Source: an uncultured Oscillibacter sp.
GTDB taxonomy: Bacteria > Bacillota > Clostridia > Oscillospirales > Oscillospiraceae
Assembly (NCBI GenBank): GCA_910583695.1
Contig: CAJTZL010000001.1
Coordinates: forward strand, 1 to 64,000
Direction: 5' to 3'
Length of the DNA stretch: 64,000 nucleotides
Below the pieces are notes generated by a model. The model saw nothing but the letters and a program-made list of their open reading frames with translations. It ran no database searches and was not told the DNA's origin. Positions 41,709-50,284 of this stretch are shown piece after piece. Positions within the stretch are counted from its first letter, which is position 1. Each line of letters begins with the position of its first letter. The position numbers and the translations under genes are program-made.

Positions 41709-42389
41709 TCAGGTGTCCGGGCCTTCGGAAAGAACGGTCTCCGCTCCGTGTCCGGGGAAGAGCACGCTCCCGGGGGCGATGGTCCTCAGATAGGGCCGGG
41801 TGACGGTCTCAAAATCCTTGCGGCTTCCGCCGGGCAGGCGGGTGATCACATCCAGCCCGGGAATCAGGGTATCCCCTGTGAAATACCAGTGCTTTTCCAC
41901 TTCTATGATCTGGCTCCCGGGAGAGTGGCCGGGGGTCTCCCGCAGGAACAGGTTCAAATCCTGCCAGCGGAGATTCCACTCTCCGGTATAGGTCTGATCT
42001 GCACGGCAGGCATATTCCACATCCAGATATTCCTGCAAAACCGCTTGCTCCGCTTCCAACCGTTGAGCAATGAGAGCCGCAAAATACGCGGCGGTATTTT
42101 TTCGCGGATCTTTTATACGCTCACCGCAGCGTTTGGAGCAGACCACCCGGCAGGGCAGCAGCTCCCGCAGGCGGTTGACTCCGGAAATGTGGTCGTAATG
42201 CTCATGGGTCAGAAGAATCAAACTCTCCCGAATCCCAAGCTCCCGCAAAAGGTCCTCCGCCTCCTTGGAAACGCAGGGGTCCACAATCAGACAGGAGCTC
42301 CCCGCCGCAATCAGGTACATGCTGGAGTCGATGACGGGCATGGAAAATCGGTAAACCGGATGGTCAGCAATCGGATACAAGCATTTCAC
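41709..42389 (-). CDS. MBL-fold metallo-hydrolase
   Basis: A 226-aa metallo-beta-lactamase-fold protein. The metal ligands are in LLTHEHYDHISG (HxHxDH), ETPGHSPGS, FTGDTLIPG and PGHGAE. It resembles glyoxalase II-type thioesterases, so within the acyl module it could hydrolyse mis-primed acyl-ACP or release a product. It starts with GTG inside the 3' end of KASIII 2 (26-base overlap), which implies tight coupling. Confidence 0.85.
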   Translation of the reverse strand: MKCLYPIADHPVYRFSMPVIDSSMYLIAAGSSCLIVDPCVSKEAEDLLRELGIRESLILLTHEHYDHISGVNRLRELLPCRVVCSKRCGERIKDPRKNTAAYFAALIAQRLEAEQAVLQEYLDVEYACRADQTYTGEWNLRWQDLNLFLRETPGHSPGSQIIEVEKHWYFTGDTLIPGLDVITRLPGGSRKDFETVTRPYLRTIAPGSVLFPGHGAETVLSEGPDT

Positions 42390-43443
42390 AAAAATCCAGT
42401 CCTCCCAGCTTCATGACCATGGCCCCCCACATGAGCCCAGACCCAAAGGCGGACAGGCAGCAGGTCTTCTCCTCCGGAGCCCTCAGCTCCTCCGCCAGAT
42501 TGTAGGTTGCGCACACCGGAATGCAGGCCCCGGAGGAATTGCCGAACTCCTCCACCACGTTCATAGGCATCTTCTCATAGGGAATGTTCAGCTTCTCCGC
42601 CAGCTTCCGCAGCATGAAGCGGTTGGGCTGATGGAAGAGATACCAGTCAATGTCATCCTTCGCCAGCCCCGCGTGGGCCAGCGTTTCCTCAATCAACGGC
42701 GGGACCTTCGTCTGCATGAAGTTGAACACGTCCGCTCCCTGCATGGTGAGGTTATCCAGCGCGCGAAAATTTCCGTCGCCGTCCTGGTCCTCCAGCTTCG
42801 CGGTCTCCGGCGTGCCGGGCATCCGGGAGCCCCCGGCAGGAATGGTCAGCGCTTGGCCAAGACCGCCGTTGTTGTAGATGACGGCGGGAATATCCCCGGC
42901 TCCCGGCCGGTTCTCCACCACCGCAATGCCCGCGGCGTCCCCAGCCAGAGGATAGCTGTTCCGGTCCCTTTTGGAGACCCGCCTGCTCAGCACATCTGTG
43001 GCAATGGCCACGGCCTTTTTTCCCTCCTCCAGGTGGTCCAGCAGGAGAAGGGACTCCGCCAGCGCCATGAGGAATCCCCCGCAGCCCTGGCTGATATCCA
43101 CGCAGAAAACGGACTCGGGCAGTGCAAATTTCCCGTGGAGAATGGAGCTCACCGGCGGGATGAAATGGTCCGGATAGGAACAGCCCACCACCAGTGCCCC
43201 GATTTCCTCCCGGCGGAGCCAGCCTGCCTCAAAGATGCGGTCCAGCCCCGCCGCCGCCAGATCGGAAGCCGCCGTAGTCTCCTTGACAATGGAATGACGT
43301 TTGAAGTCCATCACCTTTTGAAGACGGAGGGTCTGCTTTGGCGGGAAGCTGTAATTTCCCACCTCGTCCTCAAAGGCGACGCTGGCGGCGGGCAGCACGC
43401 TGAGCAGGCCGGTGATCCGCTTGTCATGAAAGACGGTTCTCAC
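42364..43443 (-). CDS. 3-oxoacyl-ACP synthase III (KASIII) 2
   Basis: A second, diverged KASIII of 359 aa with the complete triad C121 (DISQGCGGFLM), H271 (YLFHQPNRFM) and N302 (EEFGNSSGACIPV). It starts with GTG overlapping the ACP2 stop by 4 bases. The length and the region VVGCSYPDHFIPPVSSIL differ from KASIII 1, so the two are not a recent duplication and may accept different starters or perform successive steps. Confidence 0.92.
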   Translation of the reverse strand: MRTVFHDKRITGLLSVLPAASVAFEDEVGNYSFPPKQTLRLQKVMDFKRHSIVKETTAASDLAAAGLDRIFEAGWLRREEIGALVVGCSYPDHFIPPVSSILHGKFALPESVFCVDISQGCGGFLMALAESLLLLDHLEEGKKAVAIATDVLSRRVSKRDRNSYPLAGDAAGIAVVENRPGAGDIPAVIYNNGGLGQALTIPAGGSRMPGTPETAKLEDQDGDGNFRALDNLTMQGADVFNFMQTKVPPLIEETLAHAGLAKDDIDWYLFHQPNRFMLRKLAEKLNIPYEKMPMNVVEEFGNSSGACIPVCATYNLAEELRAPEEKTCCLSAFGSGLMWGAMVMKLGGLDFCEMLVSDC

Positions 43444-43673
43444 GCCAGGGTCCCCCCGCTCTTTACAACCAGCCCGGCAATGGAATCCACACTGCTGAAA
43501 TTCTCCGGCAGAATGTCCAGGCCGTCGATCAGGATATGGAAGGCCTCCTCCAGCCCGCTCACCAGAGCCACCACGTCGAAGGAATCCAGGTACCCGTCTT
43601 CGATGAAATTTTCACTGGCGGAAAAGTCAAACTCCGGGCGGAGATCCGATAGCATTTGAAGAATCTTGTCCAT
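43440..43673 (-). CDS. Acyl carrier protein 2
   Basis: A 77-aa carrier with the phosphopantetheine serine S31 in DGYLDSFDVVALVSGLEEAF. The N-terminal helix and the acidic loop FIEDGYLDS are those of ACPs used in secondary pathways. It is coupled to KASIII 2 downstream; AAGGAGG precedes its ATG. Likely partner of the adenylating ligase at 44474 or of KASIII 2. Confidence 0.88.
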   Translation of the reverse strand: MDKILQMLSDLRPEFDFSASENFIEDGYLDSFDVVALVSGLEEAFHILIDGLDILPENFSSVDSIAGLVVKSGGTLA

Positions 43674-43686
43674 GGGAAACGCCTCC

Positions 43687-44481
43687 TTATCGGTAAATCA
43701 GAATTGCGTCCTGCAGGCCGTCAAAGGTCATGCCGTTTTGCCGGTGCCGGCGGAGAGGACCTTCGTTGCCCTCTTCCACCCAGGTTGTGAAGGTCAGGCT
43801 GTCCCGGTATTGGTTGAGGCAGTGCTGCAGCAGAATCCCCCCAAACCCGGAACCCCGGTATTTCGTTTCCACTACGCCCTGGTAAATGTAAATCCCATGG
43901 CGGCCGATCCGCTCCAGGCATTCCACCGCGGCAACGGCGCCGTCTTTCCGGATGCAGTACACCAGACGGTCCTCAATCAGATCCAGCAGCTTTTTCCGGC
44001 TGGGCAGATGGGAGACGTAGGGATCAAAGGTCCCTTGGAGCATCTCCAGAATCCGGTCCGCATCCTCCGGGCAGGCCGGTTGGACCAGTCCTTCCGGTAC
44101 GGGGACAAAGGGAACCTTTCCGCCCCGCAGGCGCAGCATCCGTGTATAGGGCTCAAAGCCCGCTTCGCAGAGCAGCCGGGAAACCGCGTCCACCTGCTCC
44201 CGCTTTCCCACGCAGTCCGCAACGACGGGCCGCCGGGAGTCCTGCCGCAGCAGTTCCGCCAGAGACGGGGCGGCCTCCGGTGAGGAGAGGTAAAAATGCA
44301 GCCGCGTCACTCCCACGTCCTCGCAAAACAGGGCAACGGCTTCCTCGTTATATGCCAAGCGGGAGGACTCCTGTCCGGAAAATTCCGTCAGCGCCGGCAG
44401 GGAGAGGAAATTGTTGCAAATGCATGGCCCTTGTTGTTTCAGCCGAGTCACCTGGGCAAACAGCTCCTGTACGTCAAACAC
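43687..44481 (-). CDS. GNAT-family acyltransferase
   Basis: Start at GTG 44481, preceded by GGTGAGGTG; the frame overlaps the ligase stop. The 264-aa protein seems to be a tandem GNAT-like fold: a degenerate first half and a second half with LVQPACPEDADRILEMLQGTFDPY, DGAVAAVECLERIG and the CoA loop VVETKYRGSGFGGILLQHCLNQY. The ending EGNEGPLRRHRQNGMTFDGLQDAILIYR is like GNATs that act on bulky substrates. It may move the finished acyl group onto a sugar amine, or N-acylate an amino acid loaded by the ligase. Confidence 0.82.
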   Translation of the reverse strand: MFDVQELFAQVTRLKQQGPCICNNFLSLPALTEFSGQESSRLAYNEEAVALFCEDVGVTRLHFYLSSPEAAPSLAELLRQDSRRPVVADCVGKREQVDAVSRLLCEAGFEPYTRMLRLRGGKVPFVPVPEGLVQPACPEDADRILEMLQGTFDPYVSHLPSRKKLLDLIEDRLVYCIRKDGAVAAVECLERIGRHGIYIYQGVVETKYRGSGFGGILLQHCLNQYRDSLTFTTWVEEGNEGPLRRHRQNGMTFDGLQDAILIYR

Positions 44482-46006
44482 TCTGCACCTCACCCTTCAG
44501 CCGCAGCCGGTCGATCTTTCCATTGGCATTTCGGGGAAGCTCCTCCATATGGACGAGCCGCCCGGGGATCATGTACCGGGGAAGCTGCTTTCCGATTTCC
44601 CGCCGGAAAACCGCCGCGTCCAGAGGTCCCTCCGATTCATAGAAAAACACGATCTCCTTTTTTTCGTGGTCGTATACGGCACAGCCGTTGTTCACAAGCC
44701 GGAGCGTGTTGACGGCCACGTGCTCAATCTCGCCCAACTCCACACGATAGCCAGAGTGCTTGATCAAACTGTCCTTTCGGCCCTTGAAGACAATCTCTCC
44801 CCGACGGTTGCGGAACACCATGTCGCCGGTGCGGTAGATGCGCTCCGGATATGCCGTGTTCAGCGGGTTCTGCACAAACGCCGCCGCCGTCTTTTCCGGG
44901 TCGTTATAATAACCCAGGGCCAGAGAGGAGCCCCGGACACACAGCTCGCCTTCCTCGTCCGGTCCCGCCGGACGGTCCTGCTCATTTAAAATTAAAACAT
45001 CCGTGTTACGGCAGGGATAGCCGATGGGGATGGGCTCCTCGTCCGGAATCTCCCGGTCCACAATGAGATAGGTACAGTCCAGCGTGATCTCGATGGGACC
45101 GTAGAGATTGACAAAAACGACCGACGGCAGATTCCGGCGCCAGATGTTGAACTGCTTGGTGGGAAAAACCTCTCCCGCAAACCACACCATTTTCAAATCC
45201 GGAAGCGGGACCTTCTCCAACAGTCCCATATTGGCAATATTTACCATAATTGTGGGTACCCAGAAGAGAAAGGTCACGCGTCGTTCCTGAAGCAATTGCA
45301 GAATGCGGGCCGGGAAGGCGGCCATGGCGTCCGGAATCAGCACCAGCGTGCTGGACCTTGCCATCATCATGCACAGCTCAAAGCTGTAGATGTCAAACAC
45401 ACTGGGGGAAAGACTGCCAACGATTTCCTCCCCGCCGATCGGTGTGGCCTCCAGGGCCCATTCTGTAAAGTCAAGAAAGCTCCGGTGGTTCAGCACTACG
45501 CTCTTCGGCGTTCCCGTGGAGCCGGAGGTATTGATCAGGCACAGCGGATCCGTGTCGATGATGCGCTCCAGCCCCTGCCGAATCGCCCGCTCCTCCTCCC
45601 CGCCGGCGGAGGGGAGCTCCCCGTCAAGGAGGAGTGTTTTCTCCTCCGGCCAAACGGCGGCCAGCGCCGTCTGGTGGGCCTCGTCCGTCAGCACGCAGAG
45701 GGGTCGGACCAGTTCCAGAATGTTGGCAATCCGCTGGGCGGGCGTCTTTACATCCAGATTCATGTAGGCGTTTCCGGAGTAGAGAATCCCCAGGCCGCCG
45801 GCAGCACACTTGATGCTCTTGGGCAGATAGACCGCCACAGGGCGGCGTATCTCCCCGCCGAAGGTCCGCCGCAGCAGGGCCGCAACGGCCAGTGCCTCCC
45901 GCGCCAGGGCGGAGAAGGTGATTTCCCTTCCGCCGTCCACAATGGCAGTTTTTTCGGGGACCTCCGCCAGAGTCTCCTCAAAATATTCCAGGATATTTTT
46001 GATCAT
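44474..46006 (-). CDS. Adenylating acyl/amino-acid ligase (AMP-binding, DltA/NRPS A-domain-like)
   Basis: 510 aa from ATG 46006, defined by AGGAGG 5 bases upstream. Core motifs of the ANL superfamily in order: CLINTSGSTGTPKSVVLNH (A3), FVNLYGPIEITLDC (A5), GELCVRGSSLALGYYNDPEKT, YRTGDMVFRNRRGEIVFKGRKDSLIKHSGYRVELGEIE (A7-A8) and NGKIDRLRLK (A10). The length and layout match DltA and free-standing A domains. It should activate an amino or hydroxy acid and load it on ACP1 or ACP2. No peptide-synthetase partner is present, so its product probably feeds the KASIII/GNAT enzymes around it. Confidence 0.92.
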   Translation of the reverse strand: MIKNILEYFEETLAEVPEKTAIVDGGREITFSALAREALAVAALLRRTFGGEIRRPVAVYLPKSIKCAAGGLGILYSGNAYMNLDVKTPAQRIANILELVRPLCVLTDEAHQTALAAVWPEEKTLLLDGELPSAGGEEERAIRQGLERIIDTDPLCLINTSGSTGTPKSVVLNHRSFLDFTEWALEATPIGGEEIVGSLSPSVFDIYSFELCMMMARSSTLVLIPDAMAAFPARILQLLQERRVTFLFWVPTIMVNIANMGLLEKVPLPDLKMVWFAGEVFPTKQFNIWRRNLPSVVFVNLYGPIEITLDCTYLIVDREIPDEEPIPIGYPCRNTDVLILNEQDRPAGPDEEGELCVRGSSLALGYYNDPEKTAAAFVQNPLNTAYPERIYRTGDMVFRNRRGEIVFKGRKDSLIKHSGYRVELGEIEHVAVNTLRLVNNGCAVYDHEKKEIVFFYESEGPLDAAVFRREIGKQLPRYMIPGRLVHMEELPRNANGKIDRLRLKGEVQSV

Positions 46007-46026
46007 AGCAACCTCCTGCGGCCGTC

Positions 46027-46887
46027 TCAGCAATGCGTAACCCGTTCGCCGTCTTTTCCAAAGGTGTAAATATGGGTCAGGTCCCGCTCCGTGTAAGGCT
46101 CCACAAGGCTGAACGGGTCGCGCCGTATGCGTCCAGCCACTTCCTGAAAAATGATTTCCTCGGCGATGCAGGCCAGTTCCCCGTCTCCCAGACGCTCCAC
46201 CTTCAAATGTCCGGTCTCCGCAAGCACGCTCTTGAGAAAGCCAATGTTTTTCAGCTTCACACCGCCGCACTGGGTATGAATCGCCTGGGTGTGCCGGAAG
46301 GTCTGCCCGTCATGGCCGGTGATGTTCCCTGTAAAGAACATGTCAAAGCGGTAAGGAACCTCCAGGACCTTTTCAATGTAATGGATGTAGGTAAAATGTT
46401 CGGCGAAGTCCGCCCCCAAAAAAAGGAATTTTACATTCCCCGCCCGGTGCAGGCGGTCAAAGCCCGAGTCTGGGCCGAAGCTGTGGCCCGTCGGCCTGCC
46501 CGCCGTCAAGTCGGTCCGCGCTCCGGCCACCGACAGGGAAAGCAGCGGGTCCAGGGAGCGGCACACCTCGGGGCGCGTGCGGATATATTCAACCAAAGCG
46601 CCCATGCTGGTGCGGCTCCGGCGGACATCGTAGTTCTCATGATTGGCAAAGCTGTAGGAAAACGCAGGAAACACCAGAGTGGGAACCTGCAAATCCAGAA
46701 GAACCTCATAAAGGGCCTGTAAGTAGCCCTTTCTTCCCAGGGCCCGGTTCGGCCGCCCGAACAGCAGAGCCGTGTGGACAAATAAGATTTCACACGCATC
46801 GGCTCCCACGGCCCTCAATCCCTTGAGGACATCCTCCCGGGTCCAGAGCCGTCCGGCGGAATCTGAAAAAAGCCCTATATTCTCCAT
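46027..46887 (-). CDS. AAC(3)-family N-acyltransferase
   Basis: 286 aa from ATG 46887 (GGAGAGGAG upstream). It is related to aminoglycoside 3-N-acetyltransferases of the Antibiotic_NAT fold: ILFVHTALLFGR, LQALYEVLLDLQVPTLVFPAFSYSF, YDVRRSRTSMGALVEYIRT, LSLSVAGARTDLTAG and FLFLGADFAEHFTYIHYIEKVL, where the late His pair matches the catalytic region. In sugar clusters this family N-acylates amino sugars rather than drugs. It is a candidate for attaching the ACP- or CoA-bound acyl chain to the 4-amino sugar. Confidence 0.85.
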   Translation of the reverse strand: MENIGLFSDSAGRLWTREDVLKGLRAVGADACEILFVHTALLFGRPNRALGRKGYLQALYEVLLDLQVPTLVFPAFSYSFANHENYDVRRSRTSMGALVEYIRTRPEVCRSLDPLLSLSVAGARTDLTAGRPTGHSFGPDSGFDRLHRAGNVKFLFLGADFAEHFTYIHYIEKVLEVPYRFDMFFTGNITGHDGQTFRHTQAIHTQCGGVKLKNIGFLKSVLAETGHLKVERLGDGELACIAEEIIFQEVAGRIRRDPFSLVEPYTERDLTHIYTFGKDGERVTHC

Positions 46888-46918
46888 AGCACAGCTCCTC
46901 TCCAGGCCGGTTTTGGAA

Positions 46919-47671
46919 TTAGAGAAAGCCTCCGTCGGCCAGGATATTCCGGCCGGTAATTGCAGAGGCGGCATCGCTGATCAGAAACGCACACACCTTG
47001 GCCACCTCTTCCGGCGTCTGCCAGTTGACCGCAGAGGCTCCTCCCCCGCTCTCCAAAAAGTCCCGATTGTCCAATTCCTCCGCCAGACGATCCAGCATTT
47101 CCGTTCTTACTGCGCCGGGGCTCAGGCTGTTCACCCGGATCTTCCGGCCCCGCAGCTCCATGGCCAGCACCGGCACCGCCGCTTCCAGCGCGGCCTTTGA
47201 GGCGACATAGGCCAGTTCATAGGGACGCGGGCGGTGAATCAGCGCCGCCGACAGCGCGACTACGGACGCTCCATCCCGGCTGTACCGTTTTTTCGCAAAC
47301 TGCCGGACCAGCTCTACAAACGAATAGAAGTTTATCTCCATAACCGGCTCCAGCTGTTTCCTGGACAGGGCTCTCAACGGAATCACGCCGGGGATTCCGG
47401 CACAGTGAATCATTCCGTCCAGTCTGCCGGTCTCCGATAACATCTTCCGGAAAAAGGGCTCCAGATCCTCCTGGCCGGAAAAATCCTGTACAAGGGACAG
47501 GTGTCCCTCCCCGGACAGACGCGCCCTTGTTTCCTCCAGCCGCTTCGCATCGCGGCCCGTAAGAACCACCTTCGCCCCCAGCCGGGAGCAGTCCAGCGCC
47601 GCCGCGCGGCCAATCCCGGAGGAAGCCCCCGTAACCAGAACCGTTTTTCCCGTCAAATCTATCGGTTGCAT
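46919..47671 (-). CDS. SDR-family oxidoreductase, FabG-like 2
   Basis: A 250-aa classical SDR with VLVTGASSGIGRAAALDCSRLGAKVVLTGRD, DGMIHCAGI, VVALSAALIHRPRPYELAYVASKAALEA (S...YxxxK), KIRVNSLSPGAVRTEML and NILADGGFL. It differs clearly from the SDR at 39155. As the second reductase in the acyl module it may reduce the second beta-keto intermediate or a sugar ketone. Confidence 0.88.
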   Translation of the reverse strand: MQPIDLTGKTVLVTGASSGIGRAAALDCSRLGAKVVLTGRDAKRLEETRARLSGEGHLSLVQDFSGQEDLEPFFRKMLSETGRLDGMIHCAGIPGVIPLRALSRKQLEPVMEINFYSFVELVRQFAKKRYSRDGASVVALSAALIHRPRPYELAYVASKAALEAAVPVLAMELRGRKIRVNSLSPGAVRTEMLDRLAEELDNRDFLESGGGASAVNWQTPEEVAKVCAFLISDAASAITGRNILADGGFL

Positions 47672-47692
47672 CTTCGCTCCCGCCTCCTTTCG

Positions 47693-49222
47693 TCACAGCG
47701 GAATGTTTCCATGGCGCCTCGCGCCCCGCGGCTTTCCGGACAGCGCCTCCAGGGCGGCGGCAATTCTCCGCCGGGTATCCTCCGGCTCCACCACCTCGTC
47801 GATGTACCCCCGGGCGGCGGCCAGATAGGGATTCATATACTGCTGCCGGTACTCCTCCACCAGACGCCCCCGGCCGGCCGGGTCCGCCTGCAAATCTCGG
47901 CGGTACAGGATCTCCACAGCGCCCTCCGCGCCCATTACGGCAATCTCCGCAATGGGCCAGGCGAATACCATGTCCGCCCCCATCCGTTTGCTGTTCATGG
48001 CAATATAGGCGCCGCCGTAAGCCTTTCGCATAATCAGGCTGATCTTGGGGACCGTGGCCTCGGAAAAGGCGTAGAGCAGCTTGGCCCCGTGGCGGATGAT
48101 GCCGCCGTGCTCCTGCTCCATGCCGGGCAGGAAGGCGGGAACGTCAATCAAAATCACCAGCGGAATGTGGAAACAGTCGCAGGTCCGGATAAAGCGGGCC
48201 ATCTTGTCGGAGCTGTCCCGGTCCAGGGAACCGCCCTTATAGGACGGCTGATTCGCCACAAAGCCCACCGGCCTTCCGTCCATCCGGCCCAGGCCCACCA
48301 CCGCGTTGGCGGCCCAGCGGGATTGAACCTCGCAAAAGCTGTCCGCGTCCGCCATCGTCTCGATGACCTTCCGGACGTCGTAGGGCTTCCTGGAATTTTG
48401 CGGGACGATTTCCTCAATCTCGGCGGAGCGATCCACCGGAGTTCCCGGCAAAACCGGCGGCTCCATCTCCGCGTTCCGGGGAAGGTAGCTCAGCAGCGCC
48501 CGGATTCCCTCCAGGCAGGTCCGGTCGTCCGGATAGGAAAAATGGGCCACGCCGCTCTCCGTCGTATGCACCCGCGCTCCGCCCAGGCTTTCGGCGGAGA
48601 TGGTCTCCCCCGTGACGGTCTTGACCACCTTGGGGCCCGTGACAAACATGTAGCTGCTCTCTTCCACCATGAAAATGAAATCGCAGATGGCGGGCGAATA
48701 GCAGGCTCCCCCGGCGCAGGGCCCCATAACGGCGGCGATCTGAGGAATCACGCCGGAGGCCCGGGTGTTCCGGAGGAACATGCCGGAATAGCCGTTCAGG
48801 GAGGCGACGCCCTCTTCGATTCTGGCGCCGCCGCTGTCATTGATGAGTATGATGGGGACCCGCATTTCCATTGCCAGGTCCTGAATGGCGCAGATTTTTT
48901 CCGCGTGGGCCTCCCCCAGGGTGCCGCCGATGACCGTGAAATCCTCGGAAGAGGCGCAGGCCAGACGGCCGTTGATCTTGCCGTAGCCCGTGACGACGCC
49001 GTCTCCGGGAACGCATCGGGCATCCATGCCGCAGGCGGTGTTCCGGGTTTCGATCAGCCCGCCGATCTCCACAAAGGTGCCGGGATCGAAAAGGACCTCC
49101 AGCCGCTCCCGGGCGGTGAGCTTTCCGGCCTCGTGCCGCTGCCGGACTCGCTCCGGCCCGCCTCCTGCCGCGGCCTGCCGCCGCAGGTCATACAGTTTTT
49201 GGTATTGGGTCCTGTCCCACAT
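47693..49222 (-). CDS. Acyl-CoA carboxylase carboxyltransferase subunit (PccB/MmdA-like)
   Basis: 509 aa from ATG 49222 (AAAGGA upstream). Both crotonase-fold halves are present: LTARERLEVLFDPGTFVEIGG, SEDFTVIGGTLGEAHAEKI, LINDSGGARIEEGVASLNGYSG, GPCAGGACYSPAICDF, then FIRTCDCFHIPLVILIDVPAFLPGMEQEHGGIIRHGAKLLYAF and RKAYGGAYIAMNSKRMGAD. It transfers carboxybiotin carbon to propionyl-, acetyl- or related CoA. No biotin carboxylase or BCCP gene is in the window, so it must borrow these or act as a decarboxylase-type component. In this setting it could supply methylmalonyl or malonyl units to the KASIII enzymes. Confidence 0.92.
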   Translation of the reverse strand: MWDRTQYQKLYDLRRQAAAGGGPERVRQRHEAGKLTARERLEVLFDPGTFVEIGGLIETRNTACGMDARCVPGDGVVTGYGKINGRLACASSEDFTVIGGTLGEAHAEKICAIQDLAMEMRVPIILINDSGGARIEEGVASLNGYSGMFLRNTRASGVIPQIAAVMGPCAGGACYSPAICDFIFMVEESSYMFVTGPKVVKTVTGETISAESLGGARVHTTESGVAHFSYPDDRTCLEGIRALLSYLPRNAEMEPPVLPGTPVDRSAEIEEIVPQNSRKPYDVRKVIETMADADSFCEVQSRWAANAVVGLGRMDGRPVGFVANQPSYKGGSLDRDSSDKMARFIRTCDCFHIPLVILIDVPAFLPGMEQEHGGIIRHGAKLLYAFSEATVPKISLIMRKAYGGAYIAMNSKRMGADMVFAWPIAEIAVMGAEGAVEILYRRDLQADPAGRGRLVEEYRQQYMNPYLAAARGYIDEVVEPEDTRRRIAAALEALSGKPRGARRHGNIPL

Positions 49223-49248
49223 GGATCGGGTTTCCTTTCTCCTTGCAT

Positions 49249-50268
49249 TTACCGGCTTCCATACATCCGCCGGACATAGTCCCGGTACTCTCCCGAGACG
49301 ATTTCCTCCCACCAGCTCCGGTTTTCCAGATACCAGCGGATGGTATTCCGAATGCCCTCTTCAAAGCCGGTCTCCGGCTGCCAGCCCAGCTCCCGGCGGA
49401 GCTTCCCGGAGTCGACGGCATACCGCAGGTCATGGCCCTTCCGGTCCGCCACGTAGGCAATCAGGCTCTCCGGCTTCCCCAGCTCCCGGCAGATGCGGCG
49501 CACCAGAGCGATGTTCTCCAGCTCGCAGTCTCCGCCGATGTTATAGACCTCTCCGGCCCGGCCCTTCCGCAAAATCAAATCGATGGCCCGGCAGTGGTCC
49601 TCCACGTACAGCCAGTCCCGGACGTTCTTCCCCGTGCCGTACACCGGCAGAGGCTTATCCTGCAGGGCGTTGGCAATCATCAGCGGAATCAGCTTCTCCG
49701 GGAACTGCCAGGGCCCGTAGTTGTTGGAGCACCGGGAAACGGTTCCCAGAAAGCCGTAGGTCCGGCAGTAGGCCAGCGTCAGCAGGTCCGCCGAGGCCTT
49801 GGAGGCGCTGTAGGGCGAACTGGCGTGGAGATTCGTCGTCTCCGTGAACCGCAGCTCCGGGCGGTCCAGAGGCAGATCGCCGTAAACCTCATCGGTGGAC
49901 ACCTGATGAAACCGGGACGTTTCGTACTTCCGGCAGGCGTCCAGCAAGGCCGCCGTGCCCATGACGTTGGTCCGGAGAAAAACCTCCGGATCCTCAATGG
50001 AGCGGTCCACATGGCTCTCCGCCGCGAAGTTCACCACCGCTTCGGGACGCTCCTCCTCAAACAGGCGGTCCAGCGCCTCCCGGTCGCAGATATCCCCTTT
50101 CACAAAGCGGAACTTCGGGCATTTCAGAACCGGACGCAGCGTGGAGAGATTTCCGGCATAGGTCAGCCGGTCCAGACAAACCACCCGGTCCCCGGGATGG
50201 GCCTTCCGCCAGTAAAATATAAAGTTTGCACCAATGAACCCGGCGCCGCCGGTAACCAAAACCGTCAT
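49249..50268 (-). CDS. rfbB: dTDP-glucose 4,6-dehydratase
   Basis: 339 aa from ATG 50268. The extended SDR shows VLVTGGAGFIGANFIFYW, LDRLTYAGNLSTL (the RfbB-specific D-x-LTYAGN), VNFAAESHVDRSI, HQVSTDEVYGDLPL, SPYSASKASADLLTLAYCRTYG (YxxxK), CSNNYGPWQFPEKLIPLMI and NVRDWLYVEDHCRAID. These residues are definitive for RfbB. It makes dTDP-4-keto-6-deoxyglucose, the substrate of the aminotransferase at 51183. rfbA is 16 bases upstream. Confidence 0.97.
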   Translation of the reverse strand: MTVLVTGGAGFIGANFIFYWRKAHPGDRVVCLDRLTYAGNLSTLRPVLKCPKFRFVKGDICDREALDRLFEEERPEAVVNFAAESHVDRSIEDPEVFLRTNVMGTAALLDACRKYETSRFHQVSTDEVYGDLPLDRPELRFTETTNLHASSPYSASKASADLLTLAYCRTYGFLGTVSRCSNNYGPWQFPEKLIPLMIANALQDKPLPVYGTGKNVRDWLYVEDHCRAIDLILRKGRAGEVYNIGGDCELENIALVRRICRELGKPESLIAYVADRKGHDLRYAVDSGKLRRELGWQPETGFEEGIRNTIRWYLENRSWWEEIVSGEYRDYVRRMYGSR

Positions 50269-50284
50269 AGCCAGCCTCCCATGC

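Noticed and set aside
41945..41965. GGTTCAAATCC, similar to a tRNA T-loop
   Set aside because: It lies in the middle of the MBL-fold gene in frame, and no acceptor stem or anticodon arm can be formed around it. I see no tRNA or rRNA gene in the window.
46007..46270. 88-residue N-terminal extension of the adenylating ligase
   Set aside because: AGGAGG directly before ATG 46006 defines the start; the extension is an antisense-like Arg/Gly-rich read of the AAC(3)-like gene.
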